Assembly: GCF_002355375.1 (NCBI RefSeq)
Contig: NZ_AP017312.1
Coordinates: forward strand, 3,384,001-3,448,000
Source of the DNA: Aneurinibacillus soli
GTDB lineage: Bacteria > Bacillota > Bacilli > Aneurinibacillales > Aneurinibacillaceae
Direction of reading: 5' to 3'
Length of the DNA stretch: 64,000 nucleotides
The notes beneath the pieces are model-generated. The model did not search any database and was not told the DNA's origin. It saw nothing but the letters and a program-made list of their open reading frames with translations. Each line of letters starts with the position of its first letter. The first letter of the stretch is position 1. A program made the position numbers and the translations under genes. This document shows positions 48,192 to 56,909 of this stretch, in pieces.

Positions 48192-49220
48192 TTATTCGAT
48201 ATCGTCATTATGATCTACTTCGGCCCGTGTAGACTGGCGCTCTTCTATGCGGTGCGGCAGCAACACAATATGATGATCTACTTTCTCATTGTTCATATAT
48301 TTGGTCAGCAGACGCATAGCAACCGCTCCAATGTCATACATTGGCTGTACAACTGTCGTCAGACGCGGGCGCACCATCTCTGCGAGACGAATATTATCAA
48401 AACCAATAACTTCCATATCTTCCGGCACGCGCAGCCCCCGGTCCTGCAACCCGTGAATCACGCCGACAGCCATCTCATCGCTCGCCGCAAAAATCGCGGT
48501 TGGCTGGTCAACAAGTGAGAGGAACTGCTCCACAGCCGCGATGCCGGATTCATAATGAGTATCTCCATTATATACATAGCTATCCTTGAGCATAATTCCC
48601 ACTTCGTCCAGCGCTTTCTTATATCCTTCAAATCGGCGCATGCCCCAGAGCGGATCAACAAGTGGACCTGTTACCATTGCAACACGCTTATGTCCACGCT
48701 CAAGCAAAAATCGAGTCGCATCGTATCCGGCTTCATAATGGCTAATATCGACAGACGGGAGCTGTCCCGTTGGATCTTTCGTACCGGCAAGTACGATCGG
48801 CACAGAAGCGGTTGTAAACACCTGCATATGGTTCTCCGTAATCTCCCGACCCATGAAAATAATCCCGTCTACCTGCTTCTCGAGCAGCGTATTTGTCAGG
48901 TGCAGTTCACGTTCAATCCGTTCGTCCGAGTCACACAAAATAATGTTGTATTTATACATGCTGGCAATATCATCAATCCCACGAGCCAGCTCAGCAAAAA
49001 ACGGACTCGCGATATCCGGGATGACAACCCCAATTGTTGTCGTACGCTTGCTGGCTAATCCGCGCGCAACCGCGTTTGGCCGATAGCCTAGCTGCTCAAT
49101 TGCACCTAGCACCTTTTTTCGAGTGGATGGTTTAACATTCGGATTGCCGTTGACAACACGCGAAACGGTTGCCATTGATACTCCGGCCTCACGGGCTACA
49201 TCATAGATGGTTACTGGCAA
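48192..49220 (-). CDS. ccpA: CcpA, catabolite control protein
   Basis: A 342-aa LacI/GalR regulator. The HTH is at 3-24 ([22 protein letters not shown]), followed by the hinge helix region [23 protein letters not shown] and a periplasmic-binding-like core. Length and sequence match Bacillus CcpA, and so does the position between acu genes and aroA. CcpA with phosphorylated HPr or Crh binds cre sites for carbon catabolite control. Cre-like sites are visible in this window at actP, acsA and the DUF169 promoter region. The promoter is at 49286-49314. Transcription continues into mtnN. Confidence 0.95.
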   Translation of the reverse strand: MPVTIYDVAREAGVSMATVSRVVNGNPNVKPSTRKKVLGAIEQLGYRPNAVARGLASKRTTTIGVVIPDIASPFFAELARGIDDIASMYKYNIILCDSDERIERELHLTNTLLEKQVDGIIFMGREITENHMQVFTTASVPIVLAGTKDPTGQLPSVDISHYEAGYDATRFLLERGHKRVAMVTGPLVDPLWGMRRFEGYKKALDEVGIMLKDSYVYNGDTHYESGIAAVEQFLSLVDQPTAIFAASDEMAVGVIHGLQDRGLRVPEDMEVIGFDNIRLAEMVRPRLTTVVQPMYDIGAVAMRLLTKYMNNEKVDHHIVLLPHRIEERQSTRAEVDHNDDIE

Positions 49221-49285
49221 AGTAAATTCCTCCTACCGCTTTTTACCATTTTATGGTTTTCATTCATTTTCATAATTTTTCATTT

Positions 49286-49314
49286 ATCATATTACAAAAT
49301 GCATTGAAATACAA
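49286..49314 (-). promoter_or_regulatory. ccpA promoter
   Basis: TTGTAT and TATGAT on the minus strand with 17-nt spacing, between the aroA terminator and the ccpA RBS. Confidence 0.65.
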
Positions 49315-49326
49315 TTGTCCATCGTA

Positions 49327-49357
49327 CAAAAAGCCGCCAGGAAGTCCCGGCGGCTTG
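49327..49357 (-). terminator. terminator of aroA
   Basis: AAGCCGCC-GGGACTTCCT-GGCGGCTT followed by TTTTG on the minus strand. Confidence 0.9.
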
Positions 49358-49390
49358 CGTTCCATCATATGTTTATACCATCTGCTTGAC

Positions 49391-50485
49391 CTATTGCACA
49401 GCAGCTGCGTTCTCACGATAGAGACCGGATGCACGAAGGTTCTTGAGGAATTCGTTGAACTGCGGAATATCAAGCTGCTGCTTAGCATCAGACAAGGCAA
49501 CAGCCGGGTCCGGATGCACTTCAACCATAACACCGTCTGCACCGACAGCAAGCGCTGCTTTTGCAGTCGGCAGCAATAGATCACGACGGCCCGTAGAATG
49601 TGTTACATCGACGAATACCGGCAGATGCGTCTCTTGCTTGAGGATCGGTACAGCCGAGATGTCAAGCGTATTGCGTGTTGCTTTCTCATATGTGCGAATG
49701 CCGCGCTCGCACAACATAACCTGTGAGTTCCCACCGGATACGATGTACTCTGCAGCATGAATGAACTCTTCAATTGTAGCAGACAAACCACGTTTCAGCA
49801 GAACCGGCGTTTTCACACGGCCAGCTGTTTTAAGCAACTCAAAGTTCTGCATATTACGTGCACCGATCTGAATGACATCAAGGTACTCCTCTGCCATCTC
49901 AATATCAGCCGGTGTTATAATCTCACTCACAACAATCAGACCAAGTTCATCAGCTACACGACGCAAAATTTTCAGACCTTCTACTCCAAGACCCTGGAAG
50001 TCGTATGGAGAAGTTCGTGGCTTAAACGCGCCACCGCGTAAAAGCGTAATGCCATTAGCCTTCAGCGCTTCGCCTACTTGACGAACCTGTTCATATGATT
50101 CAACGGAACATGGACCTGCAACCAGAAGCGGCTCGCTTCCACCTACTTCTACCGGTCCAAGCTTCACAATCGTATCTTCCTGCTTCTTCTTGCGACTGAC
50201 GAGCAATGCCTTACGATTGTCGTCTTTTTGCAGTTCAAGAGAGGCACTGAAGATTTGTTTAAACAGGTGCTGGATCGTACTGTCTTCAAACGGACCTTCG
50301 TTGTTCTCAAGAATCAGGTTCAGCATCTGGCGTTCACGTTCTGGATCGAAGCGGTTAACCCCTTGCTTCAGCTTTAATTGACCGATCTCCTGAACAAGCC
50401 CAGCACGCTTGTTGATCAGTTCTAGAATCTCCAGATTCACATTATCAAGGTCGCCTCGTAGCTGTTCCAGCTTTTCGTTGCTCAT
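49391..50485 (-). CDS. aroA: bifunctional chorismate mutase/DAHP synthase
   Basis: A 364-aa fusion of an AroQ-type chorismate mutase domain (about 1-85; [30 protein letters not shown]) and a type I-beta DAHP synthase (about 105-355; [33 protein letters not shown], and [32 protein letters not shown]). It makes the first shikimate-pathway intermediate; the mutase domain confers feedback control by chorismate/prephenate in B. subtilis AroA. The ATG follows AGAGGTGGAGAAG. It lies upstream of ccpA as in B. subtilis, with its own terminator. Confidence 0.96.
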   Translation of the reverse strand: MSNEKLEQLRGDLDNVNLEILELINKRAGLVQEIGQLKLKQGVNRFDPERERQMLNLILENNEGPFEDSTIQHLFKQIFSASLELQKDDNRKALLVSRKKKQEDTIVKLGPVEVGGSEPLLVAGPCSVESYEQVRQVGEALKANGITLLRGGAFKPRTSPYDFQGLGVEGLKILRRVADELGLIVVSEIITPADIEMAEEYLDVIQIGARNMQNFELLKTAGRVKTPVLLKRGLSATIEEFIHAAEYIVSGGNSQVMLCERGIRTYEKATRNTLDISAVPILKQETHLPVFVDVTHSTGRRDLLLPTAKAALAVGADGVMVEVHPDPAVALSDAKQQLDIPQFNEFLKNLRASGLYRENAAAVQ

Positions 50486-50663
50486 CTTCTCTCCACCTCT
50501 TGTTCTTTATTGTCAGATAATTTTTACAAAATATTTTAAAGAGTATTATAGCTTATTCTTTTGCCTTTGTCAGCTTTTCTTTGCGTGCTTTAAAAGGATT
50601 TAGGCGTTTTAGAGCGAATATGATACGATATTCCCTGTTCGAAAATTGAAGGAGTTGCAAGAT

Positions 50664-52820
50664 ATGTCTGAAGAACAAACCAATCAAATTTTTGCGCTTG
50701 ATATCGGAACGCGCAGCGTAGTTGGCCTCCTTGTCGAGCCAGATGCGTCAGGCAAATTCCGTTTGCTTGGCTACGAACGTGAGGAACACGTAGAGCGTTC
50801 TATGCTCGATGGTCAGATTCATGACGTTGTAGCAGTAGCTGATGTAATCAGCCGTGTCAAGCAGCGACTCGAGCAAAAACTGAATGTAAAATTGACGCAC
50901 GTTGCTGTAGCAGCAGCTGGTCGTTCACTTCATACGCAACGTATGGAAACCGCACGTGACATTACAGGGACAGGACAGATTACCCGTAATGATATTATAG
51001 CCCTTGAACTGACGGCTGTACAACAAGCCCAGCATATTCTCGCGGAACAGAATAAAGCGAACGACTTTACCCAGTATTACTGTGCGGGCTACAGCGTCGT
51101 GAATTACGTACTCGATGGTCAGATCATCGGCAGCCTGATCGATCAGCGCGGGCATGAAGCAAAAGTCGATGTCATTGCCACGTTCCTGCCGCGCGTCGTT
51201 GTCGATTCCCTAGTCGCGGCACTCAAACGCGCCGGGCTTGAAATGCTCGCTCTTACTCTTGAGCCAATCGCGGCGATTAATGTGCTTGTACCGTCTACGA
51301 TGCGCCGCCTGAATGTCGCCCTTGTTGATATCGGTGCCGGTACATCCGACATTGCCATTACCGGCGAAGGTACAGTGAGCGCATACGGCATGGTTCCGAC
51401 GGCCGGTGACGAAATCACCGATGCGCTCAGTCAGGCGTATCTCCTCGACTTTAATGTTGCCGAAGAACTGAAGCGGCGTCTGTCCGCAGAAGATGAAGTT
51501 ATATTCTCGGACATTCTTGGTATGGAATATCAGTGTCCAAGCACAGAAGTTATTGAAAAAATCGATGCAGAAATCCAACAGCTTGCATCCTTAATTAGCG
51601 AGCGTATTCTCGCTTTGAACGGCAAGGCACCCCAAGCTGTCATGCTGATTGGCGGTGGAAGCCTGACGCCAAATCTCACCCGCAAAGTGGCAGAACTATT
51701 GGACTTGCCAACTGCCCGCGTGGCAGTGCGAGGCACCGAAGCGATTCAAACCTTCACAGATAAGGACGAATTGTCCGGACCGGAGTTTGTTACCCCGCTT
51801 GGTATTGCGGTCGCAGCTCGGCTCCATCCGATCAAATATTTAACGGTGTATCTCAATGACGAACCGCTGCGCGTATTTGATCTGAAAGAAATGACAGTTG
51901 GCGATGTCCTGCTATATGCAGGCATTGATTTAAAACGCCTGCACGGGCGCCCTGGACTCGCTATGACTGTACATATTAACGGACGCATGCGTATGATTCC
52001 AGGTGAGCACGGTAGCGCTCCAACCCTGCTTTTGAACGGAGAAGCTGCCCAGCTCGATGCCACCGTACAACCGGAAGACCAAATTACTTTTAGTGCAGGC
52101 AAAGATGGAGAAGCTGCATCAGCCCGTCCGATTGACCTGGCTGATAATGTAGATACATTAGACGTAACGCTTAACGATACGCCACTCTCCCTTTCCCCGT
52201 TCGTCACAATTAACGGAGAGCGCTCAGAATGGGACATGCTTCTGAATGACCGGGATGAAGTTACAATTCATCTGCCCCAAACGCTGCGCGATGTGCTGTC
52301 TGCAGCAGGCCAGCTTCGTGCAGAAATGGACATTCAGAAGATTGGTTTTACGATTAATGGTCGGACGATGACATATGCGTACTGTCCGTATGCCTTTGTC
52401 ATTAACGGGGAGTCTGTAACGCTTGATGACAAGATTCATCGTGGCGACCGTATTATGTTTGACCGTCAGGCAGTAAAACTTCCGTCCATCCAAGAGATGC
52501 TGCCAACCGAAGAAATTACCGAGCTTGCGACGACGATTACGTTTAACGGCAAAGTAATTCGCATTCCCTCAAGCGAAACAGAAGTGCTGATGGACGGGGA
52601 GCGCGTCGAGATGTCTGATCCCATTCACGCCAATGCCGAGATTGTTGTAAAAGTACGCTTTAAGCGTGAGCCGGTGTTCAGTGATGCGTTCCGCTATGTG
52701 GATGATAATCTCCATGCTTCTGAACTTGGCAAGACACTTGTGACGACGATTAATGGCGAGCAGGCTTCGTTTCAAGACCCGGTAAACACGGGAGACGTGC
52801 TGGAGTTCCGGTGGGAGTAG
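50664..52820 (+). CDS. FtsA/PilM-like actin-fold ATPase with C-terminal beta-grasp-like repeats
   Basis: A 718-aa protein. Residues 1-370 form an FtsA-type actin fold: IFALDIGTRSVVGLLVE (phosphate 1), VALVDIGAGTSDIAI (phosphate 2) and AVMLIGGGSLTPNLTRKVAELLDLP (adenosine). Ordinary FtsA is about 420 aa. The extra 330 residues hold a row of short beta-rich units with recurring phrases (VTLNDTPLSLSPFVTINGERSEW, FTINGRTMTY...FVINGESVTLDD, ITFNGKVIRIP...VLMDGERVEM, TTINGEQASF). There is no transmembrane segment or FtsA-type C-terminal amphipathic helix. ATG at 50664 follows GAAGGAG. A cell-division or envelope-assembly role is plausible but unproven. Confidence 0.75.
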   Translation: MSEEQTNQIFALDIGTRSVVGLLVEPDASGKFRLLGYEREEHVERSMLDGQIHDVVAVADVISRVKQRLEQKLNVKLTHVAVAAAGRSLHTQRMETARDITGTGQITRNDIIALELTAVQQAQHILAEQNKANDFTQYYCAGYSVVNYVLDGQIIGSLIDQRGHEAKVDVIATFLPRVVVDSLVAALKRAGLEMLALTLEPIAAINVLVPSTMRRLNVALVDIGAGTSDIAITGEGTVSAYGMVPTAGDEITDALSQAYLLDFNVAEELKRRLSAEDEVIFSDILGMEYQCPSTEVIEKIDAEIQQLASLISERILALNGKAPQAVMLIGGGSLTPNLTRKVAELLDLPTARVAVRGTEAIQTFTDKDELSGPEFVTPLGIAVAARLHPIKYLTVYLNDEPLRVFDLKEMTVGDVLLYAGIDLKRLHGRPGLAMTVHINGRMRMIPGEHGSAPTLLLNGEAAQLDATVQPEDQITFSAGKDGEAASARPIDLADNVDTLDVTLNDTPLSLSPFVTINGERSEWDMLLNDRDEVTIHLPQTLRDVLSAAGQLRAEMDIQKIGFTINGRTMTYAYCPYAFVINGESVTLDDKIHRGDRIMFDRQAVKLPSIQEMLPTEEITELATTITFNGKVIRIPSSETEVLMDGERVEMSDPIHANAEIVVKVRFKREPVFSDAFRYVDDNLHASELGKTLVTTINGEQASFQDPVNTGDVLEFRWE

Positions 52821-53016
52821 CGGGGTGATGGGGGCAAAATGCAGACTGTTCTTTTCGGCAAGGGAGCGGGGACTGCCCGCTTAGTCTATGTCCGGGTGGA
52901 CAGGTCAAACATCTGGGTATTTCAATGATGGAGACAATGACCTGTCTAGTTCACCCGAACATAGACACGCTGGGTACGAAAAGAAAGGTCATGTCATTTT
53001 GCCCCCATCCCCCACA
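52821..53016 (+). repeat. structured element, family B, copy 1
   Basis: About 196 nt with perfect outer arms GATGGGGGCAAAATG (52827-52841) and its complement (52995-53009), and a long inner hairpin between GTCTATGT (52884) and ACATAGAC (52966) continuing through CGGGTG/CACCCG and ACAGGTCA/TGACCTGT. The apical region holds AAACATCTGGGTA (52907-52919), which is shared in inverse orientation with copy 2 (56692-56897). GTTCTTTTC/GAAAAG arms occur in both copies. It begins at the stop codon of the FtsA-like gene. No coding capacity. Confidence 0.7.
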
Positions 53017-53041
53017 ATGTTTTGGCAAAACCCAAAACCAC

Positions 53042-53059
53042 AAAAAAGAAGCTGTGGCC
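53042..53059. terminator. left half of a bidirectional terminator split by the transposon
   Basis: AAAAAAGAAGCTGTGGC here and GCCGCAGCTTCTTTT at 56616-56630 would form a perfect stem with a small CTGC loop if the transposon were removed. It would have terminated the convergent FtsA-like and ytxJ genes. Confidence 0.75.
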
Positions 53060-53065
53060 TGCGCC

Positions 53066-53084
53066 TAACGGGTTCAGTTAAGAG
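53066..53084 (+). repeat. left terminal inverted repeat of the transposon
   Basis: TAACGGGTTCAGTTAAGAG, identical to the complement of 56591-56609; flanked outside by GCCTGCGCC (53057-53065). Confidence 0.9.
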
Positions 53085-53312
53085 GTTGAAAAATTAAAAT
53101 GGCAGATAAAATGGCATTCCAACTGGCAACAGTTTTGGAACGCCATTTTCTTTGATATCTTAACATTTTTATAAAATTGGCATCCAAATTGGCAGGGATA
53201 TATATAGGGGTTGTAGAAGATGGAAATACTTTATGGAAAGGGATGATTCGTTGCCAAATGAATAGTCAATTTTAATGACACTTGTGATGTCAATTTGAAC
53301 AAGGAGGTTGTC

Positions 53313-53570
53313 ATGAAATTTATCGAACCAAAACCACGATTGGAACAAAAATCCACATGGCATGTATCGGAGCAAACAAAAGCGACGGTCAAATACTACG
53401 CCGAGTATACAGGCTATAGTGAAGATGAAGTGGTTGATCAATTCCTTTTGCAACTTCGGGATGACCCCAAGTTCCTAGAGTGGTTGCAAAGCAAACGACG
53501 CAACAAACGAGCCTTTTCCCAAATGTTTGCCGATGCCAAAACGGAGGGGGAACAGATTGGGGAAACTTAA
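53313..53570 (+). CDS. 85-aa transposon protein, possible DNA-binding accessory
   Basis: Small charged protein starting MKFIEPKPRLEQKSTWHVSE, mostly helical (VKYYAEYTGYSEDEVVDQFLLQLRDDPKFLEWLQSKRRNKR), with a basic patch near the end. The pattern of a short strand followed by two helices would fit a ribbon-helix-helix-like DNA binder, but I cannot assign a family. ATG at 53313 follows AAGGAGG at 5 nt. Its end overlaps the transposase start by 14 nt, so the two are translationally coupled, as is common for two-ORF insertion sequences. It is the first gene inside the left inverted repeat. Confidence 0.65.
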   Translation: MKFIEPKPRLEQKSTWHVSEQTKATVKYYAEYTGYSEDEVVDQFLLQLRDDPKFLEWLQSKRRNKRAFSQMFADAKTEGEQIGET

Positions 53571-55506
53571 ACGACTCGCTACTAAAGAAGATGAAATCGT
53601 ACACATCGAACTACCTGTATCTGATACAGAGAGAAATTCGAGGCAGACGGACTATCTCCTGCTAACACCCTTGCAATTTGCCAAGAAATATCGACATGCG
53701 CTATTTCAACCTGTAACCGTTCAATATAAGGAGCAATCTCACTCCATTCAGATGAATCGCTGTACCAATCCGTTTTGCAAATGGTTTGGGCAGGACCAAA
53801 CTCGCTTTACGGAAGTCAAAGGAAAACCGTCCCGTTATAAATTGGGTGGGAGTATGAAACACCGAAGCCAGATGATTACCTGCAATCCTGATCCGATTCA
53901 CCCAACAAGAGGAATGACATGGGATTGCGTGGCACAGCCATTTTCCAATTGGTCGATTGCCGAAGAAATTGCTCGTCTTGCTACTCTTGATCAAGTAAAA
54001 GACAGAACTCCTGACTATGTATTTCATCGAGACTCTTGCACTAAAATCATGACAACACCTTTTGATCAACCTAAAGATTTTTATAAACAAGGGAAAAGCA
54101 AAAGCAATTCACAGAAATGGCAGTGTAAAACGGGCAGGAAAATGACAAATGTGCTACCGACTACAAGAGAGAACTTTAGCTACCGACAAAAGAGAAATGA
54201 GATTCTTCCGCTATTCGCTGCTCTGTTGTTAAACCGAACGCCTGTAAAGCGAAGTTGTGAAATCCTAGGGATCGGTTCAGAAACGTATTACCAAAAATCG
54301 GAATGGCTGTATCGGAGATGTTTGGAGTTTTTGGAACGGTACGAGAAAAAAGCCTTTCAGTCAAAACGGTTCAAAAGTGTGTGGGTCAATACCGATAAAT
54401 TGATTTACTATCTGAACAACGTACGGAAACGAGGGAAAGGCTCACATCGGTACGATAATGTTGAGGAAAAGCATTTTCCCACACACATTGTGATTAGCAG
54501 TGATGTGGATACCCGTTATGTATTTCGTTCTGATGTGGCATATGATTGGCAAGTTCGTCTCTCCGATATCGAAACCGATACCTTTTTGTACAAAGAAGAT
54601 CATGTGAATCTGTTTGCCCGCAAAAACGCTCGACTACGATTCTCATACTGTCCGCAACCACCTTCTCCACACGATACGCAATCAACATTGGAATACGTTC
54701 AGGAGCTGAATGAATTTGAACGAAGAGATCAGTACATTGACGGGCTTCATGTAAACTCCACCTATACCACGATCGCACACTTTTGGCTCATGAAACAGAT
54801 GATTCACACCAACGAATGGCGATTTGTTACCGACGAGGATTTCTCCATTATGACGGCGTTGTTTCGTGTATTTGCAAGAGAAGTAAGACGGGCAGATGCT
54901 CATCACTTCCTATGCAAAATTGATCGTACAAAGAGCCTAAAAGATGCGTTTACCGAGTATCAAGATACCATTCGTGATTTAGAAGTGTGGGGTGCGAGAA
55001 AAGGCTACAGCGGTTCTGTCCGAAAGTTGGCGTTTTTGTGGCTATCCGAATTTTTAAAGCATCACACCTTTCATGAAGAGGTAAACGTAGGCGGAAATGT
55101 CTATCGAAAAGAAGCATCCACGTTCATGGAACATCCGCTGCCTTCGATTGATCAGGGAGTTCGTCTTGTCGACTGCACAACGGATGTATCGTCCTTTGAC
55201 ATTGCTCACATTGCCAACATGATCTTAAAGGTCAATGACAAAGCGACGAGTTCCTTTATGCAACAGATTCGAAGAAGGCTATCCATTTTAGAACGACCGT
55301 TGGTGACCGCTCGAAAAGAAGGGAAAAGCTATATTTATTCCAACTTCAACCCGAAATACGCACAATATGCTGTCACGATTTTACGGACGTATTACAACTT
55401 CTGTATGACGTATAAAACGAGCGATGGGGAACGACTAACCCCTGCCCAACGAATCGGCATTACCCATAAGCGATTTACAATGAAAGACATTCTTTACTTT
55501 AAGTAA
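53557..55506 (+). CDS. 649-aa putative transposase of the 3.5-kb element
   Basis: Large protein with an N-terminal Cys-rich region (NRCTNPFCKWFG...CNPDP...WDCVAQPFSNWSIAEEIARLA), reminiscent of the zinc finger plus HTH of IS1 InsA. A second HTH-like stretch (NRTPVKRSCEILGIGSETYYQKSEWLYRRCLEFLERY) follows. The core may be a DDE fold: acidic candidates are Asp in WVNTDKLIYYL, Asp in HIVISSDVDTRYVF and a later Glu/Asp pair. I cannot fix the triad. The TTG at 53557 follows GGAGGGG by 6 nt and overlaps the 85-aa gene; an upstream in-frame TTG lacks an RBS. It is encoded between perfect inverted repeats with a 9-bp target duplication, so transposase is the best call. Confidence 0.7.
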   Translation: MGKLKRLATKEDEIVHIELPVSDTERNSRQTDYLLLTPLQFAKKYRHALFQPVTVQYKEQSHSIQMNRCTNPFCKWFGQDQTRFTEVKGKPSRYKLGGSMKHRSQMITCNPDPIHPTRGMTWDCVAQPFSNWSIAEEIARLATLDQVKDRTPDYVFHRDSCTKIMTTPFDQPKDFYKQGKSKSNSQKWQCKTGRKMTNVLPTTRENFSYRQKRNEILPLFAALLLNRTPVKRSCEILGIGSETYYQKSEWLYRRCLEFLERYEKKAFQSKRFKSVWVNTDKLIYYLNNVRKRGKGSHRYDNVEEKHFPTHIVISSDVDTRYVFRSDVAYDWQVRLSDIETDTFLYKEDHVNLFARKNARLRFSYCPQPPSPHDTQSTLEYVQELNEFERRDQYIDGLHVNSTYTTIAHFWLMKQMIHTNEWRFVTDEDFSIMTALFRVFAREVRRADAHHFLCKIDRTKSLKDAFTEYQDTIRDLEVWGARKGYSGSVRKLAFLWLSEFLKHHTFHEEVNVGGNVYRKEASTFMEHPLPSIDQGVRLVDCTTDVSSFDIAHIANMILKVNDKATSSFMQQIRRRLSILERPLVTARKEGKSYIYSNFNPKYAQYAVTILRTYYNFCMTYKTSDGERLTPAQRIGITHKRFTMKDILYFK

Positions 55507-55631
55507 CGGGCTTCTTGTGTTTAGAAGCTCGTTTTTTAGGTTTTTAACTTCTTCAACAAAATAAATGGTAATATTATCAAAAAGTCTTCGTTAAAGAATA
55601 TCGTTTTATTAATTTATTTGGAGGTGAGGAT

Positions 55632-55931
55632 TTGAAAAATATAAAATTTATTGCAATAATTCAATTATTATTTTTTTTATTACTTGGCTGTTCATTAAAC
55701 CCAGATTATAGCGCAGTGGATAGACAAGGTGAAATTATTGAGGTTGATAAGGGAAAGGAAAGAATTTTAGTTGATGACAAGAAGAATGGACAAATTTGGG
55801 TTGATATTTCTAAATTGAGCGATAAAGATAAATTTCATAAGCCCTTAGAGGTTATTGTTTGGTTAGATGGAGATGTAATAGACGGTGAACCACAGGTGGG
55901 AATTGCCAAAAGAGTTGATGTTGTGAAATAA
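55632..55931 (+). CDS. small lipoprotein, DUF3221/YobA-like, transposon passenger
   Basis: A 99-aa AT-rich gene. Residues 1-20 are a lipoprotein signal ending LLLGC, so Cys20 would be lipidated and the product sits on the outer face of the membrane. The mature part (EIIEVDKGKERILVDD...GQIWVDISKL...PLEVIVWLDGDVIDGEPQVGIAKRVDVVK) is a small beta-rich domain resembling DUF3221 lipoproteins. Starts with TTG after GGAGGTGAGGA. It lies inside the transposon, 125 nt after the transposase, as cargo. Function unknown. Confidence 0.65.
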   Translation: MKNIKFIAIIQLLFFLLLGCSLNPDYSAVDRQGEIIEVDKGKERILVDDKKNGQIWVDISKLSDKDKFHKPLEVIVWLDGDVIDGEPQVGIAKRVDVVK

Positions 55932-55994
55932 AGCGATTCAGGCGAAGGGTTCATTTTTTAAATCAGTAAAAAATTACTCAGGGGGAGTTTGAGC

Positions 55995-56486
55995 TTGAAG
56001 AAAAAAGGATGGATAATCGGAGGATTGATTTTTTTGTTACTTTCCGTGGGATTGTACAATGCGTATCAAAAATTTTGTACACCTTATGGAGCTTGGGAGA
56101 TTAATTGGAAATTCAAAAGTCCCTCACCTTCCGAAATGAATGATGTAATCAACACCATAGGAGGATTTCCTGCTGAGGGAGAAACGTATACGATTTGTAA
56201 ATACAGCGATTACAAGTTGAAAAAAATTTTGAAAACAAATAATTGGGCTAAAATGGACGATAAGTCTTATGACATGATTAAAAAGAAGGTAAATCATTTC
56301 CAAAACACTGTAAGTAGCATTCACATTGGACAAGAAGAAAAATTCAAAAAGATTTTTCTAAATAACCCTGTTACATTCACGAAAGACTCTCTTTACTTTC
56401 TTAAGTCAAACAGCGATGGGAGTTATTTTTTGTCTATTCTCAATCCAAATGAAAATAAAGTATATATTTTAGAGTGGGTTCAATAA
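55995..56486 (+). CDS. membrane-anchored protein of unknown function, transposon passenger
   Basis: A 163-aa protein with one N-terminal membrane helix (about 6-23, WIIGGLIFLLLSVGLYNAY) after a KKKG start, and an exported domain of about 135 residues rich in Lys, Asn and Ser. No motif recognised. The TTG at 55995 has GGGGGAG seven nt upstream; a TTG two codons earlier is too close to the RBS. AT-rich like the lipoprotein gene 63 nt upstream, and probably co-transcribed with it. A terminator follows, still inside the transposon. Together they look like a surface-protein cassette carried by the element. Confidence 0.6.
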   Translation: MKKKGWIIGGLIFLLLSVGLYNAYQKFCTPYGAWEINWKFKSPSPSEMNDVINTIGGFPAEGETYTICKYSDYKLKKILKTNNWAKMDDKSYDMIKKKVNHFQNTVSSIHIGQEEKFKKIFLNNPVTFTKDSLYFLKSNSDGSYFLSILNPNENKVYILEWVQ

Positions 56487-56494
56487 TACAAATT

Positions 56495-56523
56495 AAAAGG
56501 GTGGCAATCGCCACCCTTTTTCG
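56495..56523 (+). terminator. terminator of the passenger genes
   Basis: AAAAGGGTGGC-AATC-GCCACCCTTTT, 11-bp perfect stem followed by T. Confidence 0.9.
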
Positions 56524-56590
56524 ATGAAAAAATGCTTCAAATTTACTGTCAGTAATCGAGCCAAAAAAGCCGTCAAACAGGAATTTCCAA

Positions 56591-56609
56591 CTCTTAACTG
56601 AACCCGTTA
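56591..56609 (-). repeat. right terminal inverted repeat of the transposon
   Basis: CTCTTAACTGAACCCGTTA, the exact complement of 53066-53084; flanked outside by GCCTGCGCC (56610-56618). Confidence 0.9.
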
Positions 56610-56615
56610 GCCTGC

Positions 56616-56630
56616 GCCGCAGCTTCTTTT
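56616..56630. terminator. right half of the split bidirectional terminator
   Basis: GCCGCAGCTTCTTTT, complementary to the left half at 53042-53059. It now lies on the ytxJ side of the transposon. Confidence 0.7.
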
Positions 56631-56691
56631 CATTTTTAACATCCTGATGATACCCACACTTTATAAAAGCTACGCCTGCCTGATTGATTTC

Positions 56692-56897
56692 GTCGGAGAG
56701 GAAGGGGGCGGGAGCAAGTGAGCATGTTCTTTTCCCTTAGGAGCGTCGGGGAACAGAGGGCGAATAGATCGGCAACTGTCTCCCGCATTGAGCTACCCAG
56801 ATGTTTTGCCGATCCGCCCGGCGTGACCCGGAGCGGCCGTTGTGCTTCCCCGCAGAAAAGAACCAGCGAATGGCTCACGCCCCCTTCCTACTCCGCC
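56692..56897 (-). repeat. structured element, family B, copy 2
   Basis: About 206 nt. Outer arms GGAAGGGGGCG (56700-56710) and its complement (56878-56888), followed inward by GTTCTTTTC/GAAAAGAAC and CGGGGAA/TTCCCCG arms. TACCCAGATGTTT at 56794-56806, within CATTGA...CCCGG, matches the complement of copy 1. Arm sequences differ between copies but keep pairing. It lies just past the ytxJ stop (56910). In the ancestral layout the two family B copies would have flanked one terminator in inverse orientation, the same arrangement as family A at 46.8-47.4 kb. Confidence 0.7.
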
Positions 56898-56909
56898 ACC
56901 CAAATCAAC

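Larger units (their letters stand above)
53066..56609 (+). mobile_element. 3,544-bp transposon with 19-bp inverted repeats and two passenger genes
   Basis: The ends are TAACGGGTTCAGTTAAGAG at 53066-53084 and its exact complement at 56591-56609. GCCTGCGCC occurs on both outer sides (53057-53065 and 56610-56618) as a 9-bp target duplication. Removing the element and one duplication restores a perfect terminator hairpin, so the boundaries are firm. It carries an 85-aa protein and a 649-aa putative transposase, then a lipoprotein and a membrane-anchored protein as cargo. A subterminal inverted repeat (AAAATGGC...GCCATTTT, 53097-53148) may be a transposase binding site. The 9-bp duplication and zinc-finger/HTH layout recall the IS1 family, but the transposase is much larger; the assignment is tentative. 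Confidence 0.88.
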
